Shown piece after piece: positions 27,650-36,340 of a stretch of DNA of 64,000 nt. The translations under genes and the position numbers were made by a program. The notes beneath the pieces are model-generated. The model was not told where the DNA came from and did not search any database. It saw nothing but the letters and a program-made list of their open reading frames with translations. Numbering within the stretch: the first letter of the stretch is position 1; every line of letters begins with the position of its first letter. Source of the stretch: Rhizobium sp. J15 (GTDB lineage: Bacteria > Pseudomonadota > Alphaproteobacteria > Rhizobiales > Rhizobiaceae); contig NZ_NWSX01000008.1 in assembly GCF_002531825.1 (NCBI RefSeq), positions 62,001-126,000 on the forward strand, written 5' to 3'.

Positions 27650-28555
27650 TCAGCCGCCGATGGCAGCCTTGCGAACGTCGACGACGGCATTGTAGAAGTC
27701 GTGCTTGACCGGGGCGTAGCCCTGGTAGTCGCCGCCTTCGACGGCGGTGAAGCACTTGTGATCCTTTGCCGGCAGAGCCGTGAAGAAGGCGGCAAGCTTC
27801 GTCTGCCACTCCTCACCGAGGGCGTTGCGGACGACGAGCGGGCCGTTCGGGATCAGCGGCGAGCGCCAGACTTCAACGAGCTTGTTCGGATCGACGGCGC
27901 CCTTGTCGACTTCCTTGCGGAAAGTGCCGGAGGTGTAGCCGTCCTTGAAATCGCCGATGCCCGAGGAGTCGTCGACGGCGATGTCGACCTTGCCGTCATA
28001 GGCGGCCAGCAGGTTGTTCTCATGGCCGCCGTTGAACTGCGTCGAGGCGAAGAACTTGTCGTTCGGCATGCCCGTGTCCTTCGGGATCTGCGTCAGCGGA
28101 ACGAGATAGCCGGAGGTGGAATCCGGATCGGCATAACCGAGCTTCTTGCCCTTGGCGTCCTTGATGGTCTTGATGCCGGAGGATTTCAGCGCCAGGCCGA
28201 TCGAGTAGTAACCCGTCGAGCCGTCCTTCTGCTGCGTCGTCAGGATCGGCGTGACAGCCTTCGGATCCTTGAGGTAGACGGCTGCGTAGCCGGAGGCGCC
28301 GAGTTCGGCGAAGTCGAGCGTGCCGCCGAGCAGACCCTGGATGACGCCGTCATAATCGGCGGCCGGGAACAGCGACACCTTCTCGAAGCCGAATTCCTGC
28401 TTCAGGTGGTCGGCGAGGCAGGAATAGTTGCGCAGGCGGTCGGTTTCGTTTTCGCCGCCGAGGATGCCGATGCGGAATTCCTTGAGGTCCGCGGCATTGG
28501 CGGCGCCGGCGAGCGCGAACAGCGCCGTTGCCGCAAAGAGTGCTTTCTTCAACAT
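27650..28555 (-). CDS. phnD: phosphonate-binding periplasmic protein PhnD
   Basis: A 301-residue periplasmic binding protein. The signal peptide spans about residues 1-21 (L-F-A-L-A-G-A-A-N-A). The mature protein has the PhnD/phosphite-type fold, with F-R-I-G-I-L-G-G-E at its start, the D-F-A-E-L-G-A-S-G-Y segment of the ligand cleft and the D-S-T-S-G-Y-L loop that typically contacts the phosphonate group. It feeds PhnC and the two PhnE subunits. It lies 89 bases downstream of phnC with a good ribosome site (GGAGAGAA). Confidence 0.95.
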   Translation of the reverse strand: MLKKALFAATALFALAGAANAADLKEFRIGILGGENETDRLRNYSCLADHLKQEFGFEKVSLFPAADYDGVIQGLLGGTLDFAELGASGYAAVYLKDPKAVTPILTTQQKDGSTGYYSIGLALKSSGIKTIKDAKGKKLGYADPDSTSGYLVPLTQIPKDTGMPNDKFFASTQFNGGHENNLLAAYDGKVDIAVDDSSGIGDFKDGYTSGTFRKEVDKGAVDPNKLVEVWRSPLIPNGPLVVRNALGEEWQTKLAAFFTALPAKDHKCFTAVEGGDYQGYAPVKHDFYNAVVDVRKAAIGG

Positions 28556-28644
28556 GCGTTCTCTCCTATCGGCCGGTATCCCCGGCCTTCCCGTTACGAA
28601 GATAGTGTGCCCTTGACGCGGGCCTGCGATCGCGGCCCGCCCGC

Positions 28645-29493
28645 TCAGAGGCCGGCCAGCGCCAGCGGCTGGACGCCGGCGGATTGATTGTCCGCCCGCT
28701 CGGGCGCGATAGTGATCGATGTCGAGGTCATCGTTTCGTCGATGCCGGCCCCGTCCCTGTCCGTCCCGTAGATCGCCTTCACCGCTTCGGCCGTCAGCTC
28801 CGAGGGCTTGCCGTCGAAGACGACGCGGCCGCCGGCCATGCCGACGATCCGCTCACAATAGTTGCGGGCGGTATCGAGCGTGTGCAGGTTGGTGATGACG
28901 GTGATGCCCTCGCGCTCGTTGATATCGCGCAGCGCGTCCATGACGATCTTGGCGTTCAGCGGATCGAGCGAGGCGATCGGCTCGTCGGCGAGCACCATCT
29001 TCGGGTTCTGCATCAGCGCGCGGGCGATCGCCACACGCTGCTGCTGGCCGCCGGAAAGCGTGCCGGCCGGCTGCAGCGCCGTCTGCTCGATGCCGAGGCG
29101 TTCGAGCGCCGCGATCGCATGCACGCGCTCCTCGCGGGTGAAGATGTTGAGCAGGCTGAGAAACGTCGAGCGGTGATTGAGGCGGCCGAGCATGACATTG
29201 GTGAGAACGTCGAGGCGCGGCACCAGATTGAACTGCTGGAAGATCATCGCGCAGTCGCGCTGCCAGTTGCGCAGCGCCCGGCCACGAAGCCCGGAGACCT
29301 CGACGCCGGCGAAGTGAATGGAGCCGGAGCTCGGCTCCTGCAGCCGGTTGATCATGCGCAGCAGCGTCGACTTGCCGGCGCCGGAGCGGCCGATGATGCC
29401 GACCATCTGGCCCTGGGGAATGCTGAGCGTCACGGCATCGACGGCGAGCTTGTTTCCGAAACGGCGCGTCACATTCTTCAGCTCGAACATCAT
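28645..29493 (-). CDS. phnC: phosphonate ABC transporter ATP-binding protein PhnC
   Basis: A 282-residue ATPase that powers phosphonate import. Walker [10 protein letters not shown], the Q-loop, the signature L-S-G-G-Q-Q-Q-R and Walker B V-L-A-D-E-P-I-A are all intact. I set the start at the ATG-ATG pair near 29493 because GGGAAG lies just upstream; a longer frame begins in the spacer. A 114-base gap separates it from the preceding acetyltransferase gene, so it may have its own promoter in addition to the operon transcript. Confidence 0.95.
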   Translation of the reverse strand: MMFELKNVTRRFGNKLAVDAVTLSIPQGQMVGIIGRSGAGKSTLLRMINRLQEPSSGSIHFAGVEVSGLRGRALRNWQRDCAMIFQQFNLVPRLDVLTNVMLGRLNHRSTFLSLLNIFTREERVHAIAALERLGIEQTALQPAGTLSGGQQQRVAIARALMQNPKMVLADEPIASLDPLNAKIVMDALRDINEREGITVITNLHTLDTARNYCERIVGMAGGRVVFDGKPSELTAEAVKAIYGTDRDGAGIDETMTSTSITIAPERADNQSAGVQPLALAGL

Positions 29494-29544
29494 GCTCTTC
29501 CCTTGTGGTCCAGGCCCTGATGAGCACCGCATTAGTCCCGCTTC

Positions 29545-29590
29545 GTGAACCTCGCGTGTCATATTTGTGTAAGTGGTGTCACAAATCGTC
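29545..29590. promoter_or_regulatory. weak Pho-box-like repeats upstream of phnC
   Basis: On the plus strand GTGTCAT and GTGTAAG are 11 bases apart, and a GTGTCAC follows near the next turn. The period fits a Pho box, but the match is imperfect and its orientation is opposite to phnC, so assignment is tentative. Confidence 0.25.
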
Positions 29591-29607
29591 CCCGGCTGAG
29601 GGAGGGT

Positions 29608-30225
29608 CTAGCGCTCGTAGCGCGACAGAAAATCTTCCGCGCTCAGGTTGCGGAAATCCTGCAAAGCCAGACGCAGCCGGTCGTGTTCCCAGTCCCACCA
29701 GGAGAGCCTGTCCATGCGTTCACCGATCTCTTGCGGGAAGCGTTCGCGGATGAGCTTGGCCGGCACACCGCCGACGATCGCGTAGGGCGGGACATCCTTC
29801 GAAACGACGGCCCCGGCGCCGATCACGGCGCCGTTGCCGACATTGACGCCGGGCAGAATGGTCGCCCCGTGGCCGATCCAGACATCGTTGCCGATCGTCA
29901 CGCGGTTTGCGCGCCGCCAGGCGAAGAAGTCCGTTTCCATGTCGGCGTCCGGCCAGTAGTCGGCGGCGCGATAGGTGAAATGGTGCAGCGTCGCGCGCCA
30001 GGTCGGATGGTTGGTGGCGTTGATGCGCACGGCGGCGGCGATGTTGACGAACTTGCCGATCGTCGCGCACCAGACGGAGCCGTCCTGCATGATGTAGGAA
30101 TAGTCGCCGAAGCTGGCTTCGCTGATGCGGCAGCGTTCGGAGACCTCGGTATAGCGCCCGAAGGTGGAATCGCTGACCTCGGCCGTTGCGTGGATATAGG
30201 GCTCGATATCAAGCTTGCGGCTCAT
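29608..30225 (-). CDS. left-handed beta-helix acetyltransferase of the phn operon
   Basis: A 205-residue hexapeptide-repeat acyltransferase. The C-terminal half has the diagnostic segment [11 protein letters not shown] followed by V-I-G-A-G-A-V-V and a G-G-V-P-A-K cap, as in xenobiotic O-acetyltransferases. It is encoded between phnL and phnC, where E. coli instead has PhnO elsewhere in its operon. PhnO acetylates aminoalkylphosphonates, so a similar protective role is plausible but unproven, and the fold is unrelated. Its start overlaps the phnL stop by four bases. Confidence 0.9.
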   Translation of the reverse strand: MSRKLDIEPYIHATAEVSDSTFGRYTEVSERCRISEASFGDYSYIMQDGSVWCATIGKFVNIAAAVRINATNHPTWRATLHHFTYRAADYWPDADMETDFFAWRRANRVTIGNDVWIGHGATILPGVNVGNGAVIGAGAVVSKDVPPYAIVGGVPAKLIRERFPQEIGERMDRLSWWDWEHDRLRLALQDFRNLSAEDFLSRYER

Positions 30226-30929
30226 GCGGCGATCTTCCCAGGCGAGAACTGCTGGATGTCGAGGATGCGGTCGGCGACCGCCTCGCGAACCTCCTCGTCG
30301 TGGAAGATGCCGAGAAGGGCGACACCCGCCTTCTTCTTCTCCGCGATCATGTCGACGACGACGGCGCGGTTTTTCGCGTCGAGTGAGGCTGTGGGTTCGT
30401 CGAGAAGCAGGATCGTATGCTCGGTGATGAAGCCGCGCGCAATGTTGACGCGCTGCTGCTCGCCGCCGGAGAAGGTGGCGGGCGGAAGCTGCCAGAGCGC
30501 TTCCGGCAGGTTGAGCCTGGCGAGCAGGGCGCCTGCCCTTTCCCGAGCGGCGGCCATTTCTTCGCCGCGCGCCACGAGCGGCTCGGCCACCACGTCGATC
30601 GCCGCCACGCGCGGCACGGTGCGCAGGAACTGGCTGACATAGCCGAGCGTATTGCGGCGGACATTGAGCACGGTGCGCGGATCGGCGGAAGCGAGGTCGA
30701 CGATGCGCCCATCGTGGCGGATGAGGATCTGGCCGGTGTCGACGGCATAATTGCCGTAGATCATCTTGAGCAGCGAACTCTTGCCGATGCCCGAGGGGCC
30801 GCCGAGCACGACGCATTCGCCAGCCGCGACCGAGAAGGCGACATCGGAGACGACGGGCAGCCTGATGCCGTCGCGCAGATGCATGGTGAAGCTCTTCGAG
30901 ACTTCGGAAACGACGAGGGGTGTTGGCAT
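30222..30929 (-). CDS. phnL: C-P lyase ABC-type ATPase PhnL
   Basis: A 235-residue soluble ABC ATPase, full length for PhnL, with Walker [11 protein letters not shown], signature F-S-G-G-E-Q-Q-R and Walker B I-L-L-L-D-E-P. It has no membrane partner; in E. coli PhnL is needed for C-P lyase activity and is thought to work with the PhnG-H-I-J-K core. It lies 37 bases after phnK, with its own ribosome site (GGGAAG), and overlaps the acetyltransferase gene by four bases. Confidence 0.95.
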   Translation of the reverse strand: MPTPLVVSEVSKSFTMHLRDGIRLPVVSDVAFSVAAGECVVLGGPSGIGKSSLLKMIYGNYAVDTGQILIRHDGRIVDLASADPRTVLNVRRNTLGYVSQFLRTVPRVAAIDVVAEPLVARGEEMAAARERAGALLARLNLPEALWQLPPATFSGGEQQRVNIARGFITEHTILLLDEPTASLDAKNRAVVVDMIAEKKKAGVALLGIFHDEEVREAVADRILDIQQFSPGKIAA

Positions 30930-30966
30930 AATGTCTTCTTCCCTGGTTTTGGACCTGCAGCGGCGC

Positions 30967-31743
30967 TCAGACCTGCAGGATCGAGGAGACGAGCAGCTGC
31001 GTGTAGGGTTCGTGCGGATCGTCGAGCACGCGGTCGGTGAGACCCTGTTCGATGACGTAGCCGTCCTTCATCACCATCATCCGGTGGGAGAGCAGGCGGG
31101 CGACGGCAAGATCATGGGTGACGATGATGGCCGAGAGGCCGAGATCGTTGACGAGGCCGCGCACGAGATCGAGCAGGCGCGCCTGCACCGAGACGTCGAG
31201 GCCGCCGGTCGGCTCGTCCATGAAGACCAGCCGCGGACCGGTGACGAGGTTGCGGGCGATCTGCAGGCGCTGACGCATGCCGCCGGAAAAGGCGCGCGGC
31301 TGGTCGTCGATGCGGTCGGCGTCGATCTCGACGCGTTCGAGCCAGTCGATGGCAATCGAGCGGATCTTGCCGTAGTGCCGGTCGCCGATCGCCATCAGCC
31401 GTTCACCGACATTGGCGCCCGCAGAGACGGTCATGCGCAGCCCGTCGGCCGGGTTCTGGTGCACGAAACCCCAGTCGGTGCGCATCAGGAAGCGGCGCTC
31501 TGCCTCGTTCATGCGGTAGAGGTCGCGGTAGCTGCCGTCGCGCATATGGTATTCGACGCTGCCGGTCGATGGCATCAGCCGGGTGGAGATGCAGTTGAGC
31601 AGCGTCGTCTTGCCCGAACCGGATTCGCCGACGATGGCGAGCACTTCACCCGGCCAGAGCTCGAAAGAGACGTTCCGGCAGCCGATGCGATTGCCGTAGA
31701 ATTTCGAGAGGTCGTTGACTTTGAGAAGCGGTGTGTCGGTCAT
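30967..31743 (-). CDS. phnK: C-P lyase ABC-type ATPase PhnK
   Basis: A 258-residue ABC ATPase that docks on the PhnG-H-I-J complex through PhnJ. Walker A G-E-S-G-S-G-K-T-T is near residue 42, followed by signature F-S-G-G-M-R-Q-R and Walker B L-V-F-M-D-E-P. It resembles oligopeptide-transporter ATPases, as expected for PhnK. The ATG at 31743 overlaps the phnJ stop (ATGA), which makes it the likely start; an extended frame upstream is not needed. Confidence 0.95.
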   Translation of the reverse strand: MTDTPLLKVNDLSKFYGNRIGCRNVSFELWPGEVLAIVGESGSGKTTLLNCISTRLMPSTGSVEYHMRDGSYRDLYRMNEAERRFLMRTDWGFVHQNPADGLRMTVSAGANVGERLMAIGDRHYGKIRSIAIDWLERVEIDADRIDDQPRAFSGGMRQRLQIARNLVTGPRLVFMDEPTGGLDVSVQARLLDLVRGLVNDLGLSAIIVTHDLAVARLLSHRMMVMKDGYVIEQGLTDRVLDDPHEPYTQLLVSSILQV

Positions 31744-32615
31744 TCTGCAGCCTCCCGGGCCAGCATTTCGCCAGCATGTCCCTGTGCGCGGCGATCTTCG
31801 CAATGGTCGGTATCGGAGCAGACGAACATGCGCCCGCCCTTGTCGTCTAGGATGACCTCATCGAGGTAGACCTCCTCCGCGCCGCAAAGCGCGCAAGGCT
31901 TGCCGAAACGCTGGATCTCGAAGGGATGGTCCTCAAAGTCCAGGCTGACGACATCGGTATGGGGCGGCACGGCATAGATACGCTTCTCGCGGCCGGCGCC
32001 GAAAAGCTGCAGCGCTTCCGACCTGTGCATCTTCGGATTATCGAATTTCGGCGTCGGCGAGGGGTCCATGACGTAGCGGCCATGCACCTTGACCGGATAG
32101 GCATAGGTCGTGGCGATGCGGCCGTTGCGGGCGATGTCCTCGTAGAGCTTCACATGCATGAGGCCGTATTCTTCGAGCGCATGCATCTTGCGCGTCTCGG
32201 TCTCGCGCGGCTCGAGGAAGCGCAGCGGCTCGGGAATCGGCACCTGATAGACAAGCACCTGGCCGGCCTTGAGCTTTTCCTCCGGAATGCGGTGGCGCGT
32301 CTGGATGATCGTCGCTTCGCTCGTATGGGTGGTCACCGCGACATTGGCGACCTTCTTGAAGAAGGCGCGGATGGAAACGGCGTTGGTCGTGTCGTCGGCG
32401 CCCTGGTCGATCACCTTCAGCACGTCGTCGGGCCCGATGATCGAGGCCGTCACCTGCACGCCGCCGGTGCCCCAGCCATAGGGCATCGGCATTTCGCGCG
32501 AGGCGAAAGGCACCTGATAGCCGGGAATGGCGATTGCCTTCAGGATGGCGCGGCGGATCATCCGCTTGGTCTGTTCGTCGAGATAGGCGAAGTTGTAGCT
32601 GGCCAGATCGCTCAT
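31740..32615 (-). CDS. phnJ: carbon-phosphorus lyase catalytic subunit PhnJ
   Basis: PhnJ is the radical-SAM subunit that breaks the C-P bond. The 291-residue protein keeps the four cysteines known from E. coli at the same numbers: C241, C244, C266 and C272, with spacings of 2, 21 and 5. Gly32, the proposed glycyl radical site, is also conserved (P-G-Y-Q-V-P). It should therefore be active. It overlaps phnI (ATGA, four bases) and phnK (four bases), typical of subunits made in stoichiometric amounts. Confidence 0.98.
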   Translation of the reverse strand: MSDLASYNFAYLDEQTKRMIRRAILKAIAIPGYQVPFASREMPMPYGWGTGGVQVTASIIGPDDVLKVIDQGADDTTNAVSIRAFFKKVANVAVTTHTSEATIIQTRHRIPEEKLKAGQVLVYQVPIPEPLRFLEPRETETRKMHALEEYGLMHVKLYEDIARNGRIATTYAYPVKVHGRYVMDPSPTPKFDNPKMHRSEALQLFGAGREKRIYAVPPHTDVVSLDFEDHPFEIQRFGKPCALCGAEEVYLDEVILDDKGGRMFVCSDTDHCEDRRAQGHAGEMLAREAAE

Positions 32616-33715
32616 TCGGCGGCTTCCTTCATCTCTTCGCCGCTGCGGGCGGCTTCGAATTCGCGGCGCATGCGGCGGACGAGATCGAGTTCGGCCTGGA
32701 AGTCCACATAATGCGGAAGCTTCAGGTGCTCGACGAAGCCGGTCGCCTGCACGTTGTCGGAATGGGAAATGACGAATTCCTCGTCCTGCGCCGGCGCGGT
32801 AATGTCCTCGCCGAGCTCTTCAGCCCGCAATGCGCGATCCACCAGCGACATCGCCATCGCCTTGCGCTCGCTCTGGCCGAACACCAGGCCGTAGCCTCGG
32901 GTAAACTGCGGCGGCGCCTTGGCCGAACCCTTGAACTGGTTGACCATCTGGCATTCGGTGATCTGGATCGTGCCGAGCGAGACGGCGAAGCCGAGTTCCG
33001 GCACGTCGAATTCCACCTCGACCTCGCCGATGCGGATCTCGCCGGTGAAGGGGTGGTTGCGGCCATAGCCGCGCTGAGTGGAGTAGCCGAGCGCCAGCAG
33101 AAAACCCTCGTCGCCGCGGGCAAGCGCCTGCAGGCGCAGATCACGGCTCATCGGGAATTCCATCGGCTCGCGGGTGAGGTCGCCGATCTCGTGATCTTCA
33201 GGCATGTCGCCGTCGGCTTCGATCAACCCTTCCTCGCCGAGGATTTCGGAGACGCGCATCACGCGGCCAGTTTCGGCGGTGCGCTGGTCGGGTGTCTCGA
33301 CCGTCTCGTCGGAAAGCAGCGAGGGATCGAGCAGGCGATGGGTATAATCGAAGGTGGGCCCAAGAAGCTGGCCGCCCGGCAGATCCTTGTAGGTCGCCGA
33401 GATGCGGCGCTCGATGGTCATATCAGCCGTGTCGAGCGGCCTGGAATAGCCGAAGCGCGGCAGCGTCGTGCGGTAGGCGCGCAGCAGGAAGATCGCCTCG
33501 ATCATGTCGCCGCGCGACTGGCGGATGGCGAGCGCCGCAAGCGCGCGGTCGAACAGCGAGGCCTCGGCCATGACGCGGTCGATGGCGAGTGCCAGCTGCG
33601 CCACGATCTGGTCGATGCCGATCGCCGGCAGCGAGCGGTCGCCGCGCCGGCGGTCGGCAAGCAGGCGGTGGGCGTTGGCGATGGCGGCCTCGCCACCCTT
33701 GACGGCAACATACAT
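32612..33715 (-). CDS. phnI: C-P lyase core subunit PhnI
   Basis: A 367-residue subunit of the C-P lyase core. PhnI, with PhnG, PhnH and PhnL, carries out the nucleosidase-type step that places the phosphonate on ribose triphosphate. The protein begins M-Y-V-A-V-K-G-G-E-A-A-I, the characteristic PhnI N-terminus, and its length matches the family. It lies four bases after phnH and overlaps phnJ by four. Confidence 0.96.
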   Translation of the reverse strand: MYVAVKGGEAAIANAHRLLADRRRGDRSLPAIGIDQIVAQLALAIDRVMAEASLFDRALAALAIRQSRGDMIEAIFLLRAYRTTLPRFGYSRPLDTADMTIERRISATYKDLPGGQLLGPTFDYTHRLLDPSLLSDETVETPDQRTAETGRVMRVSEILGEEGLIEADGDMPEDHEIGDLTREPMEFPMSRDLRLQALARGDEGFLLALGYSTQRGYGRNHPFTGEIRIGEVEVEFDVPELGFAVSLGTIQITECQMVNQFKGSAKAPPQFTRGYGLVFGQSERKAMAMSLVDRALRAEELGEDITAPAQDEEFVISHSDNVQATGFVEHLKLPHYVDFQAELDLVRRMRREFEAARSGEEMKEAAE

Positions 33716-33719
33716 GAGC

Positions 33720-34328
33720 TCAGATCTCCGTTGCTGTGATCTTGGTGGTGCGCGGCAGGCAGAGGAACCGCTTGCCCGATGTCAGCACGATGTCGATGCC
33801 GCGGGGAAAGAGCGCGCGGTTCTCGGCCCAGAGCCGCGGGAAGGTCTCCGGCAGGCCGACCGGCGCGATCTCCGTCACGCTCTCAATGCCCGGACCCATC
33901 AGCGCCAATCTGTGTCCGCCTTCGAGTGCGGGAAGTTCGATGACGAGGGTGGTCGAACGGTCGGGATATTCCTGCGTGCCCGACGCAAAAAGGCCGAAGG
34001 AGCAAAGTGCTGTGCCCGCCTCGATGAAGGCAAAGCGCGCATCGGCCTTTTCGGCGGTCAAGGGAGCGCCGGCATGGAAGCCGAGCCATTCCGGCACGGC
34101 GGATCGCGTCAATCCCTGCGTCAGCCAGACCGGCGTGTCGTGGTCGCAAAGGGTGAGCGCGATCGTGCCTGCGGCGATGCCGAGCGGCGCCGGCGGATCG
34201 ATATCGGGTTCTGCGGTCTGGATGGTGCCGGGGCGAGCCATGCCGTCCATCAGCGTCTTGAAGACACTTTGCGCATGGAAAACCGGATCGGCAAAGCCGC
34301 CGGTCAATGCTTCTGTCGTGATTGCCAT
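33720..34328 (-). CDS. phnH: C-P lyase core subunit PhnH
   Basis: A 202-residue protein with the typical PhnH opening (G-G-F-A-D-P-V-F-H-A-Q-S-V-F-K) and a fold related to PLP enzymes but without a cofactor lysine. It is part of the PhnG-H-I-J core. Start and stop abut: its ATG shares a base with the phnG stop, and phnI follows after four bases. The N-terminal G-M-A-R-P-G stretch is the family signature. Confidence 0.96.
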   Translation of the reverse strand: MAITTEALTGGFADPVFHAQSVFKTLMDGMARPGTIQTAEPDIDPPAPLGIAAGTIALTLCDHDTPVWLTQGLTRSAVPEWLGFHAGAPLTAEKADARFAFIEAGTALCSFGLFASGTQEYPDRSTTLVIELPALEGGHRLALMGPGIESVTEIAPVGLPETFPRLWAENRALFPRGIDIVLTSGKRFLCLPRTTKITATEI

Positions 34329-34804
34329 CAGTCGTCTCCCCGCACCATTGTGAAGAAATCGACGCGGGTCGCGGCCGTCTCCTCCGCCTTGCGGCGTTCG
34401 GCGGCGGCGATGCGTTCGGCGATCGGTAAAAGCAGCGCCCGTTCGACGAAATCCGTCGTCGCGTCCTCCTGCCAGAGCGCGTCGAAGATCGCCGCAAGCC
34501 GCGCCTTCTCGCGGTCGGTGCCGAGCGCCTGCGCATGGCCGATGGAGCCGGATTCCAGCCGGACCGTGGCGCGCGTCATCGTCACCTCGCCGAGATTGAA
34601 CGGCGCTCCGCCGCCGCCGATGCGGCCGCGCACCATGACCAGCCCGGTCTCAGGCCCGCGCACCGGATGCGCTGCGGGCTTTTGCGGCAAGGCATCCCAG
34701 GCCGCCTGGAGTTCGCTCCGTTCCGCACGCGCCAGCAGGTCGGCGGCGCGTTTGCGCCCTGAGACCGCCTGTGACGCAGCGTCGTTCCTGTCCGCTGATG
34801 CCAT
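34328..34804 (-). CDS. phnG: C-P lyase core subunit PhnG
   Basis: The first gene of the C-P lyase operon, 158 residues. The segment P-E-T-G-L-V-M-V-R-G-R-I-G-G-G-G-A-P-F-N-L-G-E is diagnostic for PhnG. I chose the ATG at 34804 because GAGGAAG lies eight bases upstream; a start at 34840 would place the start codon inside the PhnF-type operator. Expression should begin from the Pho-box promoter just upstream. Confidence 0.95.
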   Translation of the reverse strand: MASADRNDAASQAVSGRKRAADLLARAERSELQAAWDALPQKPAAHPVRGPETGLVMVRGRIGGGGAPFNLGEVTMTRATVRLESGSIGHAQALGTDREKARLAAIFDALWQEDATTDFVERALLLPIAERIAAAERRKAEETAATRVDFFTMVRGDD

Positions 34805-34821
34805 CGCCACTTCCTCTAAAA

Positions 34822-34839
34822 TGTCTATTGATATAGACA
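34822..34839. promoter_or_regulatory. PhnF-type operator (7-bp inverted repeat)
   Basis: TGTCTAT, four bases, ATAGACA: a perfect palindrome of the T-A-G-A-C type bound by HutC/PhnF-class GntR regulators. It lies between phnG and phnF, overlapping the phnF promoter and sitting just after the predicted start of the phnG transcript, so one bound repressor could block both. Confidence 0.65.
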
Positions 34840-34856
34840 ACCATACAAGCTATACT
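34828..34856 (+). promoter_or_regulatory. sigma-70 promoter of phnF
   Basis: TTGATA (34828-34833), a 17-base spacer and TATACT (34851-34856) make a good housekeeping promoter 50 bases before the phnF start. Its -35 lies inside the operator, which implies autorepression. Confidence 0.6.
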
Positions 34857-34869
34857 TAGCCTTAAATCG

Positions 34870-34891
34870 ATGTCGTGACAAGCGTGTGACA
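34870..34891 (-). promoter_or_regulatory. Pho box of the phn operon
   Basis: On the minus strand TGTCAC-ACGCT-TGTCAC-GACAT: two exact TGTCAC repeats 11 bases apart, the pattern bound by phosphorylated PhoB. A -10-like TAAGTATA follows about 10-15 bases downstream, as expected for a PhoB-activated promoter driving phnG onwards. Confidence 0.75.
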
Positions 34892-34906
34892 TTGGGGCGG
34901 GGCTGA

Positions 34907-35644
34907 ATGGCAGGTTTGAAGCAGGTGCAGAGGCAGACGGGCGTGGCGCTGTGGCGTCAGATCGCCGACCGGATTCGTGAGGCGATCGGGACGGGAGCCT
35001 ATGACGAGACGGGAATGGTGCCGCCGGAAACGGTGCTGGCGCTGCAATTCGGCGTCAACAGGCATACGGTGCGCAGCGCGCTTGCGGCCTTGGCGCAGGA
35101 GGGGATCGTGCGCGCGGTGCAAGGCCGCGGCACGCTGATCGAACGCAAGGAGCGGCTGAATTTCCCGATTACCCGGCGCACCCGCTTCACCGCAGGAATC
35201 GGCGATCAGGCGCGCGAGACACGCGGCCTTCTGCTCGATGAGGCAAGGGAGGGGGCCAGCGCCGAGGTCGCCCGCTGGCTGGGCCTTAAACCAGGAGAAC
35301 AGGTGGTCCGGCTGGAAACATTGCGCCATGCCGACAAGCGGCCGGTCTCAAAGGCGACGAGCTGGTTTCCCGCCGCCCGCTTCGCCGGCATCGGCGAGGC
35401 CTATCGCAAGCACGAATCGATCACCAAGGCTTTCGCCGAACTCGGCCTGTCGGACTATGTCCGCGCGACGACCGAGGTGACGGCCGCCCATGCGAGCACG
35501 GCCGATCTCGCCGATCTGGAACTCACCCCCGGCGCGATCCTGCTGATCGCCAAGGCGATGAACACCGATCTCGACGGCGTGCCGGTGCAATATTCGATCA
35601 GCCGCTTCGCGGCCGACCGGGTGCAGTTCACGATCGAGAATTGA
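34907..35644 (+). CDS. phnF: GntR-family (HutC class) regulator PhnF
   Basis: A 245-residue regulator transcribed away from the phn operon. An N-terminal winged helix (residues of about 15-75, with P-P-E-T-V-L-A-L-Q-F-G-V-N-R-H-T-V-R) is followed by a UTRA ligand-binding domain that ends in a typical R-F-x-x-D-R-V-x-F motif. PhnF homologues repress phosphonate genes; the ligand here is unknown. The palindrome at 34822-34839 is its likely operator. A perfect hairpin follows the gene. Confidence 0.93.
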   Translation: MAGLKQVQRQTGVALWRQIADRIREAIGTGAYDETGMVPPETVLALQFGVNRHTVRSALAALAQEGIVRAVQGRGTLIERKERLNFPITRRTRFTAGIGDQARETRGLLLDEAREGASAEVARWLGLKPGEQVVRLETLRHADKRPVSKATSWFPAARFAGIGEAYRKHESITKAFAELGLSDYVRATTEVTAAHASTADLADLELTPGAILLIAKAMNTDLDGVPVQYSISRFAADRVQFTIEN

Positions 35645-35648
35645 GGTT

Positions 35649-35676
35649 GGCCTTCCCTGTCGGAAGAGGGAAGGCC
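35649..35676. terminator. bidirectional hairpin between phnF and gpmA
   Basis: GGCCTTCCCT (35649-35658) and AGGGAAGGCC (35667-35676) form a perfect 10-bp stem with an 8-base loop between two convergent genes. No T-run on either side. Confidence 0.6.
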
Positions 35677-35683
35677 GCTGGTA

Positions 35684-36319
35684 TCAATGTGCGCCGGACA
35701 TATCGCCGAGCACTTCCTTGGAAGCCACGGTGGAATCGGCCTTCAGCTTGTAGACCATGGGCACGCCGGTCGCGAGGTTGAGGGCGAGCACGCCTTCCTT
35801 GGTCAGCTTGTCGAGCACCATGACCAGCGAACGCAGCGAATTGCCGTGGGCGGCGACCAGCACCTTTTCGCCGCGCAGCACGCGCGGCAGGATCTCGGTG
35901 AGATAATAGGGCCAGACCCGGGCGCCGGTATCGCGCAGGCTCTCGCCGCCCGGAGGCGGCACGTCGTAGGAACGGCGCCAGATATGCACCTGTTCCTCGC
36001 CCCACTTGGCGCGCGCATCGTCCTTGTTGAGGCCGGAGAGGTCGCCGTAGTCGCGCTCGTTCAGCGCCTGGTCGCGGATCGTCTGCAGATCGGGCTGGCC
36101 GACCTTGTCGAGGATGAGCTTCAGCGTGTGCTGGGCGCGCACAAGTGCCGAGGTATAGGCGACGTCGAATTTGATGCCGTATTCGGCAAGGGCGGCACCG
36201 CCGGCATTGGCTTCCTGAATGCCGAGCTCCGTCAGGTCGGGGTCCTTCCAGCCGGTGAAGAGATTCTTCAGGTTCCAGTCGCTCTGGCCGTGGCGAACGA
36301 GGACGAGGGTACCGCTCAT
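35684..36319 (-). CDS. gpmA: 2,3-bisphosphoglycerate-dependent phosphoglycerate mutase
   Basis: A 211-residue glycolytic enzyme interconverting 3- and 2-phosphoglycerate. The N-terminal [10 protein letters not shown] has the phosphorylated histidine, and N-E-R-D-Y-G-D-L and A-H-G-N-S-L-R complete the active site. It is shorter than the E. coli enzyme (about 250), as usual in alphaproteobacteria. It follows dapB by 21 bases on the same strand. Confidence 0.95.
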   Translation of the reverse strand: MSGTLVLVRHGQSDWNLKNLFTGWKDPDLTELGIQEANAGGAALAEYGIKFDVAYTSALVRAQHTLKLILDKVGQPDLQTIRDQALNERDYGDLSGLNKDDARAKWGEEQVHIWRRSYDVPPPGGESLRDTGARVWPYYLTEILPRVLRGEKVLVAAHGNSLRSLVMVLDKLTKEGVLALNLATGVPMVYKLKADSTVASKEVLGDMSGAH

Positions 36320-36340
36320 GAATATGCCTCCGATATGTCG

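Noticed and set aside
29545..29590. Pho box in front of phnC
   Set aside because: The repeats are imperfect and point away from phnC, so I list it only as a weak site and do not argue for it.
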